DNA of 64,000 nucleotides from Pararhodobacter oceanensis (GCF_003076755.1 NZ_QDKM01000006.1:62001-126000), one strand, 5' to 3'; positions 16,144 through 25,337 are shown, counted from the stretch's first letter. Program-made: numbers and translations. Notes: generated from the sequence alone by a model not told the origin.

Positions 16144-17625
16144 ATGTCTGCGCCAGTCGACCCGAATGCCAAGGGCATCAAGACGCTCGACAAAGACCTC
16201 GGTCGGATCACGCTGCTTGAACAAGCCGCGAGCTTTACCTCGCGCCCCTTGGTCGGTCCCGGCGTTGCGCTGATCTTCATCATCATTGCCGGATTGGCCG
16301 CCGCCACCATTATGGGCGCGACGCCCGGTGCTTGGGTGGTGGTGATCGCTGCCACCGTGGGCGCCTATATGGCGCTGAATATCGGCGCCAATGATGTGGC
16401 CAACAATATGGCCCCGGCGGTTGGCGCCAATGCGATCACGCTGGGCGGCGCGCTGATCATCGCCGCAATCTTCGAGACTGCCGGTGCGCTTCTGGCCGGT
16501 GGCGATGTCGTCGGCACCGTCTCGCGCGGGATTGTCGCGCCGGAAAGCGTCTCGGATCCGCAGGTGTTTATCTGGGCGATGATGGCGGCCCTTCTGGCCG
16601 GCGCGCTCTGGATCAATCTGGCCACATGGGTCGGGGCGCCGGTCTCGACCACGCATTCGATCGTTGGCGGGGTGATGGGCGCGGGCATTGCCGCCGCCGG
16701 ATTTGCCGCCGTGAACTGGCCGGTGATGGCGAAAATCGCCGCCAGCTGGGTGATCTCGCCGCTGCTCGGCGGGATCATGGCCGCCGCGTTTCTGGCGGTG
16801 ATCAACAACCGGATCATCTACCGCGAGGATAAAATGGCCGCCTCGCGCACCTGGGTGCCGATCCTGATCGGCGTCATGGGCGGCGTGTTTGCCACCTATA
16901 TGGCGATGAAGGGCCTCAAGAAAATCGTCAGCCTTGATATGTCGCAGGCGCTGCTCATCGGTGTCGTGGTGGCGATTCCGCTGACCCTGATCATGCGCCC
17001 GATCATCCGCCGCCAGTCGCGGGGGCTGGAGAACCGCACCAAATCGGTCAAAGTCCTGTTCTCGATCCCCTTGGTGTTCTCGGCGGCGCTCCTGTCCTTT
17101 GCCCATGGTGCCAATGACGTCGCCAATGCGGTCGGCCCGCTCGCCGCGATTGTCCATGCGGTGGCCGAGGGCGGCGCCAGCGACAGCGTCGAAATCCCCT
17201 ATTGGGTGATGATTGTCGGCGCCATCGGCCTCTCGGTCGGGTTGATGCTCTTTGGCCCGAAACTGATCAAGGTCGTCGGCTCCGAGATCACCCGTCTGAA
17301 CGCGATGCGCGCATGGTGTGTGGCGCTTTCGGCGGCGGTGGTGGTGATCATCGCCTCATGGCTCGGCCTGCCGGTCTCCTCGACGCATATCGCCATCGGC
17401 TCGATCTTTGGCGTCGGTTTCTACCGCGAGTGGTATCACGAGAAAATCCTCAAGGTGAACCGCGATATGTCCTCCTTGCCGGTCGAAGAACGCACCCGCC
17501 GCAAGGTCGTCCGCCGCTCGCATATGCTGACCATCATGACCGCATGGGTGGTCACCGTCCCCGCCACGGCGGTGCTCTCGGCAGCGCTGTTCTTTGCCGC
17601 GACCCTGCTCGCTGGGGTGCAGTAA
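16144..17625 (+). CDS. Inorganic phosphate transporter, Pit family
   Basis: A 493-residue membrane protein with about ten to twelve segments. The duplicated Pit signature is clear: GANDVANNMAPAVGANAI in the first half and HGANDVANAVGPLAAIV in the second. Further repeats are GAPVSTTHSIVGGVMGAG and GLPVSSTHIAIGSIFGVG. Pit carriers move metal-phosphate complexes with protons. The ATG at 16144 is preferred, preceded by AAGGAGA; a GTG at 16117 is less likely. It is a single gene with no pitA-associated PhoU-like partner next to it. Confidence 0.92.
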   Translation: MSAPVDPNAKGIKTLDKDLGRITLLEQAASFTSRPLVGPGVALIFIIIAGLAAATIMGATPGAWVVVIAATVGAYMALNIGANDVANNMAPAVGANAITLGGALIIAAIFETAGALLAGGDVVGTVSRGIVAPESVSDPQVFIWAMMAALLAGALWINLATWVGAPVSTTHSIVGGVMGAGIAAAGFAAVNWPVMAKIAASWVISPLLGGIMAAAFLAVINNRIIYREDKMAASRTWVPILIGVMGGVFATYMAMKGLKKIVSLDMSQALLIGVVVAIPLTLIMRPIIRRQSRGLENRTKSVKVLFSIPLVFSAALLSFAHGANDVANAVGPLAAIVHAVAEGGASDSVEIPYWVMIVGAIGLSVGLMLFGPKLIKVVGSEITRLNAMRAWCVALSAAVVVIIASWLGLPVSSTHIAIGSIFGVGFYREWYHEKILKVNRDMSSLPVEERTRRKVVRRSHMLTIMTAWVVTVPATAVLSAALFFAATLLAGVQ

Positions 17626-17753
17626 GCACCTCTGGCTTTGATCAGATGCGCCAGACGGGGAGGGCGGTCGTTGCACCGTCTCGCCCCGACGGGTCGCCAC
17701 TGCGCAAAGAGAATCGCGCGGATCACCGACAGACCTAACCAGTAGCCCGCGCC

Positions 17754-18656
17754 CTACCGCCCCAGATGCGGCGTGCCGCGTTTGGCGGCCAGCGTGATCT
17801 GGCGCTGGCGTTCGCGGAACCTCTCGCGGCGCGCATCGTCAAACTCATCCACGCAATGGTGACACTGCACGCCGTCCTCATATTCGGCGCGTTTGGTATC
17901 CGCAGGTTCCAAGGGGCGGCGGCAGGCGTGGCACATCAGATGGCCGGTCGGCTGCAGCCCGTGCCCCACCGCAACGCGCTGGTCAAAGACGAAACACCCG
18001 CCCTGCCAGCGGCTCTCCTCTTCCGGCACTTCCTCGAGATATTTCAAAATCCCGCCCTTGAGGTGGAAGACCTCCTCGACCCCCTGTGACAGTAGGTAAT
18101 TGGTCGATTTCTCGCAGCGAATACCGCCGGTGCAGAACATCGCGATGCGCTTGTTGTGAAACCGCTCTTTATTCGCCTCCCACCATGCCGGAAACTCGCC
18201 GAAACTGCGGGTCTCGGGGTCAATCGCGCCGTCAAAGCTGCCGATCGCCACCTCGTAATCATTGCGGGTGTCGATCACCGCGACATCCTCCTGCGCGATC
18301 AGATCATTCCATTCCTGCGGCGCCACATAATGGCCGGTGCGGGCAAGCGGATCGACATCGGGCTGGCCCATGGTGACAATCTCGCGCTTCAGCCGCACTT
18401 TCATCCGGCCAAAGGGCATCTCGGCGCTCTCGGCCTCTTTCCATTCCAGATCGCCGCAGCCGGGCAGGGTCTTGATATGCGCCAGCACCGCGTCGATGCC
18501 TGCGCGCGGGCCGGCAATCGTGCCGTTGATCCCCTCATGCGCCAGCAGCAGCGAGCCTTTGACCCCCTGCACGGCGCATAGCTCCAACAGCGGCCCCCGC
18601 AGCGCGGCAGGGTCAGGAAAGCGGGTGAAATGATAAAGCGCGGCAACAATCAGCAT
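17754..18656 (-). CDS. trhO: tRNA uridine(34) hydroxylase, rhodanese-like
   Basis: A 300-residue protein of the TrhO (YceA) family, which hydroxylates U34 of tRNA to 5-hydroxyuridine, the first step to cmo5U. An N-terminal ferredoxin-like region (HEGINGTIAGPRAGID) precedes a rhodanese domain with the catalytic cysteine in FCTGGIRCEKS (Cys175). The C-terminus has two CXXC-type pairs (CHAC, CHHC), a possible zinc ribbon. Length is normal. It is followed downstream, on the opposite strand, by the convergent phosphate transporter gene. Confidence 0.92.
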   Translation of the reverse strand: MLIVAALYHFTRFPDPAALRGPLLELCAVQGVKGSLLLAHEGINGTIAGPRAGIDAVLAHIKTLPGCGDLEWKEAESAEMPFGRMKVRLKREIVTMGQPDVDPLARTGHYVAPQEWNDLIAQEDVAVIDTRNDYEVAIGSFDGAIDPETRSFGEFPAWWEANKERFHNKRIAMFCTGGIRCEKSTNYLLSQGVEEVFHLKGGILKYLEEVPEEESRWQGGCFVFDQRVAVGHGLQPTGHLMCHACRRPLEPADTKRAEYEDGVQCHHCVDEFDDARRERFRERQRQITLAAKRGTPHLGR

Positions 18657-18726
18657 AGGGTCTTTTGCGCCACAGCGCGGCGATCATCAAGAGGGGGAGA
18701 TCATCAAGAGGTGGCGGGCCGGATAG

Positions 18727-19542
18727 TCACGCCAACAGCCATTCCACGCCGAGGGTGATCAGGATGAAAAACACCGCCGCCTTGGCCCAGAACAAGACCT
18801 TCGAGCCCAAGGACATCCGGTCGCTGCCCAGATCAATCGCAAACCGCCCCAGCCCCAGAAACCCGCCCTCGGGATAGGCGGTCGCCGGTTGGAACAGCGG
18901 CACATCACGGGCGCGAAACAGCGTGATCAGCGCCGCGCCGCTGGCAAACCCGCCGAGATGCGCCCAGAAAGCGATCAACACATCCGAGGGCATCGCCGGT
19001 GACAGCGCCGCCAGCAGATCCAGCGCCACCGACAGCCCGACAAACACCCCCGCCGGCACCAGCACCGGCACCCGAAACGCCACCAGCACCAGCACCCGCG
19101 CGCGTGGATGCAGCAGCAGATACGCCCCCATCAGCCCCGAGATCGCCCCCGAAGCGCCGATCACCGGCACCTGCGGGCTGGCCGAAAACAGCGCCTCCGC
19201 CCCCGCGCCGCCCATCCCGCAGAGGATGAAGAACAGCCCATAGCGCCAATGCCCCATGCAATCCTCGATATTGTCGCCAAACACCCACATCGCCAGCAGA
19301 TTCCCCGCCAGATGCAGCGGCGTCGCATGCAGGAAGATATAGCTGGCCATGGTCGAGATGATCTCAAACGCCCCGCCCGGTGCTTTGATCCCGCCGACCA
19401 GATGCAGATGCGCGGGGGTAAACGCATAAGCCTCCCAAGGCACCCGCAGCACAAACACCAACAGACAGGCGATCATCAACAGCCAGTTCACATAGGCGAA
19501 ACGGATATGGCGGGTCGGGTTGTGATCGGCAACAACAAGCAT
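18727..19542 (-). CDS. Rhomboid family intramembrane serine protease
   Basis: A 271-residue protein with about six to seven membrane segments. The catalytic serine lies in GASGAISG (Ser131) and the catalytic histidine in AHLGGFASGA (His195). The oxyanion-side motif HLAGNLLAMWVFGDN holds His77 and Asn81. This is the complete rhomboid active site, so it should be active. Substrates are unknown. It is about 70 bases upstream of trhO on the same strand and may be cotranscribed with it. Confidence 0.92.
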   Translation of the reverse strand: MLVVADHNPTRHIRFAYVNWLLMIACLLVFVLRVPWEAYAFTPAHLHLVGGIKAPGGAFEIISTMASYIFLHATPLHLAGNLLAMWVFGDNIEDCMGHWRYGLFFILCGMGGAGAEALFSASPQVPVIGASGAISGLMGAYLLLHPRARVLVLVAFRVPVLVPAGVFVGLSVALDLLAALSPAMPSDVLIAFWAHLGGFASGAALITLFRARDVPLFQPATAYPEGGFLGLGRFAIDLGSDRMSLGSKVLFWAKAAVFFILITLGVEWLLA

Positions 19543-19625
19543 AGGCGTCCTGTGAGTGCGGGGTAAAACTCACCCGAGAATTGCCCCAAGGCAAGACAAA
19601 ACCGCATATTGCCACCTTTACGCAC

Positions 19626-19767
19626 GTGCCCAGCACGGGCCGCGCCCGACCCTCCCCCGGGAGGGCGCGCTGGCGATGCCCTTCACCGCGCAACCACCAT
19701 CAGTGCTTTCGAGCGCAGCCCATCGTGACGAGGACACCTGCGCCCACCCAGGGTCAGGCGCTGCCCT
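19626..19767 (+). repeat. Repeat A, copy 3
   Basis: Contains CGGGCCGCGCCCGACCCTCC, then GGGAGGGCGCGCTGGCGATG, CAGTGCTTTCGAGCGC and CCCACCCAGGGTCAGGCG in the same order as the other copies. The gap 19543-20196 is made of copies 3 and 4, a C repeat and unmatched spacer; I see no gene in it. Confidence 0.85.
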
Positions 19768-19798
19768 TACCACCTCGCACGCTCCACTTCCCCGTCAC

Positions 19799-19940
19799 GC
19801 CCGTGGCTACCACGGGCCGCGGCCGACCCTCCCCACGGGAGGGCGCATGGCGATGTCCTTCACCGCGCACCCGACATCAGTGCTTCAAAACCCAGCGCGC
19901 AGTGGCGAGGACAGGCGCCCACCCAGGGTCAGGCGCACCC
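19799..19940 (+). repeat. Repeat A, copy 4
   Basis: Starts with the hairpin CCGTGG-CTA-CCACGG, followed by GACCCTCCCCACGGGAGGGC, GGCGATGTCCTTCACCGCGC and the ending CGCCCACCCAGGGTCAGGCG. It follows copy 3 by 173 bases in the same orientation and precedes a C repeat, as copies 1 and 2 do. Confidence 0.85.
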
Positions 19941-19971
19941 CTCCGCACCCTTCCGCGCAAACCCATCCACC

Positions 19972-19999
19972 GCCGTAGGGTGTGTGCTCCGCACGCACC
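19972..19999 (+). repeat. Repeat C, copy 3
   Basis: GCCGTAGGGTGTGTGCTCC then GCACGCACC. It differs from copy 2 only in the central bases (TCC for TTT). It lies 32 bases after repeat A copy 4, and there is no inverted partner on the far side of the A pair. Confidence 0.8.
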
Positions 20000-20196
20000 G
20001 CGCCAGCCCCAACCACCCGCCGTTTTGCTTCTTTCCCCCGCAGGCCCTATGTTACCCCTGCCGCGCGGATATCGGCCCGTCTCGAGGGGCGCCAGCGATC
20101 TCCGCCGCATCCGCTATTGCATTCACGCCGGTTTTGCGGCGTCATCCCGGGGCAGGGCCGCCGCCCTCCGCGCCGGATGAGAATTGGGGAGCTTCG

Positions 20197-20955
20197 ATGT
20201 TCAGAGATATCGCCGATGACTTGGATAACTACTCCCTGACCCCGGACACATTCCTTGATGTGCCCTTTGTGCCGACCGATGAAAGCGCCGTCGAGGCGAT
20301 GCTCAGCCTGGCCAAAGTCGGGCCCAATGACGTGCTCTATGACCTCGGCTCGGGCGACGGGCGCATCCTGATCACCGCCGCCCGCGACCGCGACACCCGC
20401 GGCATCGGCATCGAGGTTGACCCCCAGCGCATTGCCGACGCGATGGATGAGGCCAGCTGGGCCGGTGTCGAATGCCTGGTCGATTTCGTCGAGGAGGACA
20501 TCTTCACCGCCGATATCCGCGAGGCCACGGTGGTGACGATGTATCTGCTGGAAACCGTCAACCTGCAACTGCGGCCCAAACTCCTTGACCAGTTGCGGCC
20601 CGGCACGCGGGTGGTCTCGCATGCCTTTGATATGGCCGATTGGGTGGCCGACGACCGGCTGCGGGTGGCGGGGTCGAATATCTACCTGTGGATCATCCCC
20701 GCGCAGATCGAGGGCGAATGGCAGTGGGATATGACCGATGGCACCACCTACCGGCTGGCCCTGAAACAGCGGTTTCAGGAGATCACCGGCAAGGCGTTTC
20801 TTGGCGATCAGGAACGCAGGCTTGAACGCACGCGGCTGCGCGGCAACCGGCTGGAGGTGGCGATCCGCGCCGAGGGCGCCGAAAGCCCCGATTTTTTCCT
20901 GCTCGAGTTCGAAGAGAATATGCTGATCGCGGTCGATCTCTGTGCGCCTTTCTAG
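20197..20955 (+). CDS. Class I SAM-dependent methyltransferase (FAM173/DOT1-like)
   Basis: A 252-residue methyltransferase. The SAM-binding motif I is VLYDLGSGDGRILI (about residues 46-59), and the acidic end of strand two is GIGIEVDPQR. The preceding segment DVPFVPTDESAVEAMLSLA resembles the entry to the active site of FAM173-type lysine methyltransferases. The rest includes VVTMYLLETVNLQLRPKL, typical of the DOT1-like group. The substrate, probably a protein, is unknown. The frame opens at 19984, but ATG 20197 has GGGGAG upstream. It is a single gene. Confidence 0.8.
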   Translation: MFRDIADDLDNYSLTPDTFLDVPFVPTDESAVEAMLSLAKVGPNDVLYDLGSGDGRILITAARDRDTRGIGIEVDPQRIADAMDEASWAGVECLVDFVEEDIFTADIREATVVTMYLLETVNLQLRPKLLDQLRPGTRVVSHAFDMADWVADDRLRVAGSNIYLWIIPAQIEGEWQWDMTDGTTYRLALKQRFQEITGKAFLGDQERRLERTRLRGNRLEVAIRAEGAESPDFFLLEFEENMLIAVDLCAPF

Positions 20956-21189
20956 GCACTCCGCCGCCCTCGCACCCTCCACCCCGGCCAAACCTCGCCC
21001 ATTTGCGCCCATTTTTCTTGACTCCACCGCGCGGGGCGCATACCTGACGCTGTAATTCCCCCGGATGCCCCCTTGCGTCCGGTCCCTTCGCTTTTGCGGG
21101 GATCGCCATCCGTCAGCGCGTTGCGCCCACGGATGCGTTACCCCGTGGCACGACTGGCACGCCCGTAAGGCCCAAACGAGAGGACTGCC

Positions 21190-22707
21190 ATGTTCGAGAA
21201 TCTGTCAGAACGCCTTGGTGGCGTCTTTGATCGCCTGACCAAGGCGGGCGCGCTGTCGGCCGAGGATGTCACCGCCGCCCTGCGCGAGGTGCGGATCGCG
21301 CTTCTGGAGGCCGATGTCTCGCTGCCGGTGGCACGCGATTTCATCAAACGTGTGCAGGTCAAAGCCACCGGCGCTGCGGTCACCAAATCGATCACGCCGG
21401 GCCAGCAGGTCGTTAAAATCGTCCATGACGAGCTGATCGCCACCCTGCGCGGCGATGAAGACCCCGGCAAACTGAAAATCGACAACCCGCCCGCACCCGT
21501 CCTGATGGTCGGTCTGCAGGGCTCGGGTAAAACCACCACCACCGCCAAACTCGCCCGCCGCCTGACCGAGCGTGAGGGCAAAAAGGTGCTGATGGCGTCC
21601 CTCGACACCAACCGCCCCGCCGCGATGGAGCAGCTGGCAATCCTCGGCACCCAGATCGGCGTCGATACGCTGCCGATCGTCAAAGGCGAAAGCGCCGTCC
21701 AGATCGCCAAACGCGCCAAACAGCAGGCGACGCTGGGCGGTTATGACGTCTACCTTCTGGACACCGCAGGCCGTTTGCACATCGACGAAGTGCTGATGGA
21801 TGAGGTGCAGGCGGTGCGCGACGCGGTCACCCCGCGCGAGACGCTTCTGGTTGTCGATGGTCTGACCGGTCAGGACGCGGTCAATGTCGCCACCGAATTC
21901 GAGGAAAAAGTCGGCGTCACCGGCGTTGTCCTGACCCGGATGGACGGCGACGGACGCGGCGGCGCGGCGCTGTCGATGCGCGCCGTTACCGGCAAGCCGA
22001 TCCGCTTTGTCGGCCTTGGCGAGAAAACCGACGCGCTGGAAACCTTCGAGGCCGAGCGCGTCGCCGGCCGTATTCTGGGCATGGGCGATATCGTCGCGCT
22101 GGTCGAGAAAGCGCAGGTCACCCTTGAGGCCGAACAGGCCGAACGGATGATGAAGCGCTTTCAAAAGGGTCAGTTCAATATGAACGACCTGCGCCAGCAG
22201 CTCGAGCAGATGGAGAAGATGGGCGGCATGCAGTCGGTGATGGGCATGATGCCCGGCATGGGCAAAATGTCGAAACAGGCCGAGGCCGCTGGGCTCGACG
22301 ACAAGATGCTCAAGCGCCAGATCGCGCTGATCCAGTCGATGACCAAACGCGAGCGCGCCAATCCCGCGGTGCTGCAAGCCAGCCGCAAAAAGCGCATTGC
22401 CCGCGGCGCCGGTCTGGAAGTCTCCGAGCTGAACAAACTTCTGAAAATGCACCGGCAGATGGCCGATGTGATGAAGAAGATGGGCAAGGGCGGGATGCTC
22501 AAACAGGCGATGAAGGGCATGTTCGGCAAAGGCGCCGGTGGCGCCGCCGATATGGAGGCGATGAAGCAGCAACTCGCCGATCCCGAAGCGATGAAAGCCG
22601 CGCAAAGCGCCATGCAGCGCGGCGCCGGTGGTCTGCCCGGCATGCCCGGAATGGGTGGCATGGGCGGCCTGCCCGGTGGTCTCTCGGGGCTCGGTCGCAA
22701 AAAATGA
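21190..22707 (+). CDS. ffh: Signal recognition particle protein Ffh
   Basis: A 505-residue GTPase that binds signal sequences and 4.5S RNA and delivers ribosomes to FtsY at the membrane. The N-domain spans about residues 1-90, the G-domain has the P-loop GLQGSGKTTTT (Lys114) and DTAGRLHIDEV, and the M-domain is methionine-rich (GGMQSVMGMMPGMGKM) with the RNA-binding KRERANPAVLQASRKKRIARG. The Gly/Met-rich C-terminal tail is common in Alphaproteobacteria. The start has GAGGA seven bases upstream. It heads a run of translation genes. Confidence 0.96.
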   Translation: MFENLSERLGGVFDRLTKAGALSAEDVTAALREVRIALLEADVSLPVARDFIKRVQVKATGAAVTKSITPGQQVVKIVHDELIATLRGDEDPGKLKIDNPPAPVLMVGLQGSGKTTTTAKLARRLTEREGKKVLMASLDTNRPAAMEQLAILGTQIGVDTLPIVKGESAVQIAKRAKQQATLGGYDVYLLDTAGRLHIDEVLMDEVQAVRDAVTPRETLLVVDGLTGQDAVNVATEFEEKVGVTGVVLTRMDGDGRGGAALSMRAVTGKPIRFVGLGEKTDALETFEAERVAGRILGMGDIVALVEKAQVTLEAEQAERMMKRFQKGQFNMNDLRQQLEQMEKMGGMQSVMGMMPGMGKMSKQAEAAGLDDKMLKRQIALIQSMTKRERANPAVLQASRKKRIARGAGLEVSELNKLLKMHRQMADVMKKMGKGGMLKQAMKGMFGKGAGGAADMEAMKQQLADPEAMKAAQSAMQRGAGGLPGMPGMGGMGGLPGGLSGLGRKK

Positions 22708-22807
22708 TCATCGCGCGCGCGCATAACTCTGCGGTGACAATGTCACTCGCTGCCCGCCATGCGGGCGGTGTTGCAGGGCTGCGCGCCCGCAGCGCGGGGG
22801 GCTGCCA

Positions 22808-23398
22808 ATGACCCCCGCCAATACCCAGATTTCTACCGTGGCCGAACGCTTCGAGGCGCTGATCCCGCGTCTGGAAACCGAACGCCTGATCCTGCGCGGC
22901 CACCGTCCCGCAGATTTCGACGCCTTCGCCGCCTATGCCCAAACGCCGCGCTCCACAGGCACCGGCGGCCCGCTGGATCGCAACCTCGCATGGCGGTCGT
23001 TTTGCAATATGACCGGCCATTGGGTGCACCGCGGCTACGGCTTCTGGGTGATCGAAGACAGGGCCAGCGCCCGGCCCCTCGGCGCCTGCGGCCTGTGGTT
23101 CCCCGAAGGCTGGCCCGAGCGCGAGATCGGCTGGATGCTCTGGACTGACGCCGCCGAGGGCAAGGGCATCGCCCATGAAGCCGCGCTCGCCGCGCGCAGC
23201 TACGCCTATGATGTGCTCGGCTGGGACACCGCCATTTCGCTGGTGCTCGACGATAACACCCGCTCGGCGGCGCTGGCGCGGCGCATGGGCTGTGTGGCCG
23301 ACGGCAGTTTTGAGCACGCCCAATACGGCGCCGCGACGATCTGGCGCCACCCCGCGCCCGCCGATCTCGCCGATGGCGGTATGGAGGCCTATGCATGA
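22808..23398 (+). CDS. GNAT family N-acetyltransferase
   Basis: A 196-residue acetyltransferase of the RimJ/RimL-like group: the N-terminal motif LETERLILRGHRPADFDAF, the central strand REIGWMLWTDAAEGKGIAHE with the acetyl-CoA-binding loop, and the C-terminal LVLDDNTRSAALARRMG. The substrate is unknown; the family acetylates protein N-termini and small amines. It sits 100 bases after ffh and its stop overlaps a 19-codon ORF that couples to the chorismate mutase gene. Confidence 0.88.
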   Translation: MTPANTQISTVAERFEALIPRLETERLILRGHRPADFDAFAAYAQTPRSTGTGGPLDRNLAWRSFCNMTGHWVHRGYGFWVIEDRASARPLGACGLWFPEGWPEREIGWMLWTDAAEGKGIAHEAALAARSYAYDVLGWDTAISLVLDDNTRSAALARRMGCVADGSFEHAQYGAATIWRHPAPADLADGGMEAYA

Positions 23399-23454
23399 CC
23401 TTCCGCCCCGCACCCAGTTTCCCGATTGTCCGCCCCGCCAAGGAGACCGTATGA
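23395..23454 (+). CDS. Possible 19-residue coupling ORF
   Basis: A short ATG-initiated frame with product MTFRPAPSFPIVRPAKETV. Its ATG overlaps the stop of the GNAT gene (ATGA), and its stop TGA overlaps the start of the chorismate mutase gene (ATGA). It therefore bridges the 52-base gap between the two genes exactly. It may be a translational coupling device or a chance frame; it has no separate ribosome site. Confidence 0.3.
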   Translation: MTFRPAPSFPIVRPAKETV

Positions 23455-23750
23455 CCGACGACCCCACCGCCCGTGCGCAGCAGTTGCTGGTCGAACATCG
23501 CGCCAGTATCGACCGGCTCGATGCGATCCTTGTCTACACGCTGGCGGAACGCTTCAACCAGACCCAGGCCGTGGGCCAGTTGAAAGCACAGCACGACCTG
23601 CCGCCCTCGGACCCGTCACGCGAAGCGCGGCAGATCGAGCGGTTGGAATGGTTGGCCAAAGAGGCCGATCTCGACCCGGAATTCGCCAAGAAATTCCTCA
23701 ATTTCATCATCTCGGAGGTGATCCGTCACCACGAGCAACTTCAGACCTAA
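23451..23750 (+). CDS. Chorismate mutase (AroQ type)
   Basis: A 99-residue all-helical AroQ-type enzyme that converts chorismate to prephenate, the first committed step to Phe and Tyr. The order and spacing of the active-site segments fit the family: RASIDRLDAILVYTLAERF near the N-terminus, VGQLKAQHDLPPSDPSREA in the middle, FLNFIISEVIRHHEQ at the end. The frame is open much further upstream, but ATG 23451 has AAGGAG seven bases before it. It lies between the GNAT gene and rpsP. Confidence 0.9.
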   Translation: MTDDPTARAQQLLVEHRASIDRLDAILVYTLAERFNQTQAVGQLKAQHDLPPSDPSREARQIERLEWLAKEADLDPEFAKKFLNFIISEVIRHHEQLQT

Positions 23751-23804
23751 CCAAATTGGCGCCCCCGCAAGGGTGTCTTCACAGCCATCCAAGGAGATTT
23801 CATC

Positions 23805-24158
23805 ATGGCTACTAAAATCCGTCTGGCCCGTGGCGGCTCGAAAAAGCGTCCCTTCTATGCGATCGTCGTCTGCGACAGCCGCATGCCGCGTGACGGCCGT
23901 TTTCTGGAGAAAATCGGCACCTATAACCCGCTGTTGGCCAAAGACAGCGAAGACCGTGTGAAGCTCGACCTCGAGCGCGCGCAGGCCTGGCTCGACAAGG
24001 GCGCGCAGCCGACCGACCGGGTGATCCGCTTCCTCGAGGCCGCCGGCGCCCGCACCAAAGTCGCGCGCAACAACCCGAACAAAGGCACCCCGGGCAAGAA
24101 AGCCCAGGAGCGCGCCAAAGAGCGGGCCGACAAAGCTGCGGCACCTGCCGAAGAGTAA
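23805..24158 (+). CDS. rpsP: 30S ribosomal protein S16
   Basis: A 117-residue S16 protein. Conserved N-terminal [20 protein letters not shown] and central [16 protein letters not shown] match the family; the C-terminus is extended by an Ala/Lys-rich tail of about 35 residues, usual in Alphaproteobacteria. AAGGAG precedes the start at good spacing. It heads the conserved rpsP-rimM-trmD group, with a repeat B element between rpsP and rimM. Confidence 0.95.
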   Translation: MATKIRLARGGSKKRPFYAIVVCDSRMPRDGRFLEKIGTYNPLLAKDSEDRVKLDLERAQAWLDKGAQPTDRVIRFLEAAGARTKVARNNPNKGTPGKKAQERAKERADKAAAPAEE

Positions 24159-24193
24159 GAGTGGTTGCGGGCGCGTTGCGCCCGCGACGGGCA

Positions 24194-24265
24194 GGGGGGC
24201 TTTGCGCCCCCCTCTTTGCCTGCGGCAAATTCACCCCCCGCAGGATATTTTCGGACAGATGACGG
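24194..24265 (+). repeat. Repeat B, copy 1 (about 72 bp)
   Basis: GGGGGGCTTTGCGCCCCCC hairpin, then GCCTGCGGCAAATTCACCCC and GGATATTTTCGGACAGATGA. One of five copies. Its 3' end overlaps the region where rimM starts, and the ATG in GGACAGATGA is in frame with rimM. Confidence 0.85.
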
Positions 24266-24273
24266 GTGCGGGA

Positions 24274-24780
24274 ATGGCCAAAGACAGACTCTGTGTGGGC
24301 GCGATTGCCGGAGCCTTCGGGGTTCGCGGCGATGTGCGGCTGAAAAGCTTTTGCGCCGAGGCGGCGGCGATTGCGCGCTATGCGCCGCTCTATTCCGAAG
24401 ACGGCACGGTGGAATATACCGTGAAACTGGGCAAGCCGGTGCCCAACGGCTTTGCCGCGCGCTTGGGCGGGATCACCACCCGCGAGCAGGCCGAGGCACT
24501 ACGCGGGGCGCGGCTCTATGCCGACCGCGAGAAATTGCCGGATCTGCCGGACGATGAATTTTACCACAGCGACCTGATCGGGCTGACCGTTCTGGATACC
24601 GGCGGCACGGTGATTGGCCGCGTCAGCTCGGTGCAGAACCACGGCGCCGGCGATCTGCTGGAACTGCAGCGGCCCGGCAAGGGCAATGCGCTGCTGCCCT
24701 TCACCAAGGCGATGGTGCCGACGGTTGATCTGGCCGGTGGCCGGGTGATCGCCGATCCGCCCGAAGGCCTGTTTGAATGA
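24274..24780 (+). CDS. rimM: Ribosome maturation factor RimM
   Basis: A 168-residue factor for 30S assembly that binds S19. N-terminal RimM fold with [19 protein letters not shown], then the PRC-barrel with [20 protein letters not shown] and [15 protein letters not shown]. The start is uncertain: ATG 24274 (MAKDRLCVG) is preferred because homologs begin there, but ATG 24259, at the end of repeat B copy 1, is in frame and has no better ribosome site. The last bases ATGA overlap the next gene. Confidence 0.92.
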   Translation: MAKDRLCVGAIAGAFGVRGDVRLKSFCAEAAAIARYAPLYSEDGTVEYTVKLGKPVPNGFAARLGGITTREQAEALRGARLYADREKLPDLPDDEFYHSDLIGLTVLDTGGTVIGRVSSVQNHGAGDLLELQRPGKGNALLPFTKAMVPTVDLAGGRVIADPPEGLFE

Positions 24781-25337
24781 CGACGGGCAGGGCAGCACCC
24801 GAGGCCGCCGCTGATCTCGGTTCTGTGCTGGTGGTCGGCGGCACCGGCATGCTGCGCGCGACCACCTGCGCGATTGCCCACCGCGCCACCGCGCTGACCC
24901 TGATCGCGCGCAGCCCCGAGGCGCTGGCCGCCGACCTCTCGGCCACATGTCCCACGACGCCGATCGCGCTGGACCTGACCGCCGAGGGTGCCGTGGCGCG
25001 GATCGCGCAGATCAAGGGCGGTTTCGACACCGCCGTTATCTGGCTGCATGATGATGCCGTATCCCTGTCGCGCCCGCTCGAGGATCTGCTGCGCCCCAGC
25101 GCCCGCTTGCTGCGCGTGATGGGTTCGCTGGCGATGGACCCCGCAGTGCGCGCCACCCGCGCCCCCGATCCGCGCCAAGATATCACCCGCCAGCTGGTGA
25201 TCCTCGGCTGGCACCCTGACGCGGCGGCCCCCGATGGCCAGCGCTGGCTCAGCCACGCGGAAATCAACGCCGGTGTCCTCGCCGCGCTCAACGCCCCTGC
25301 CCTTGAGGCGCTGATCATCGGAGGCTCCGGTGGCTGA
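24777..25337 (+). CDS. Rossmann-fold NAD(P)-binding protein (SDR-like), function unknown
   Basis: A 186-residue protein inserted between rimM and trmD, overlapping both (ATGA with rimM, eight bases with trmD). It has an N-terminal Gly-rich nucleotide-binding turn [15 protein letters not shown] and a central [15 protein letters not shown], but no recognisable YxxxK dehydrogenase catalytic pair, so it may be a regulator or a non-catalytic relative. Since it is translationally coupled to tRNA and ribosome maturation genes, a related housekeeping role is possible. I do not recognise the specific family. Confidence 0.75.
   Translation: MTTGRAAPEAAADLGSVLVVGGTGMLRATTCAIAHRATALTLIARSPEALAADLSATCPTTPIALDLTAEGAVARIAQIKGGFDTAVIWLHDDAVSLSRPLEDLLRPSARLLRVMGSLAMDPAVRATRAPDPRQDITRQLVILGWHPDAAAPDGQRWLSHAEINAGVLAALNAPALEALIIGGSGG

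Noticed and set aside
20956-21189. 4.5S RNA gene next to ffh
   Set aside because: The conserved SRP loop GGTCAGGTCCGGAAGGAAGC is absent from both strands of this gap.
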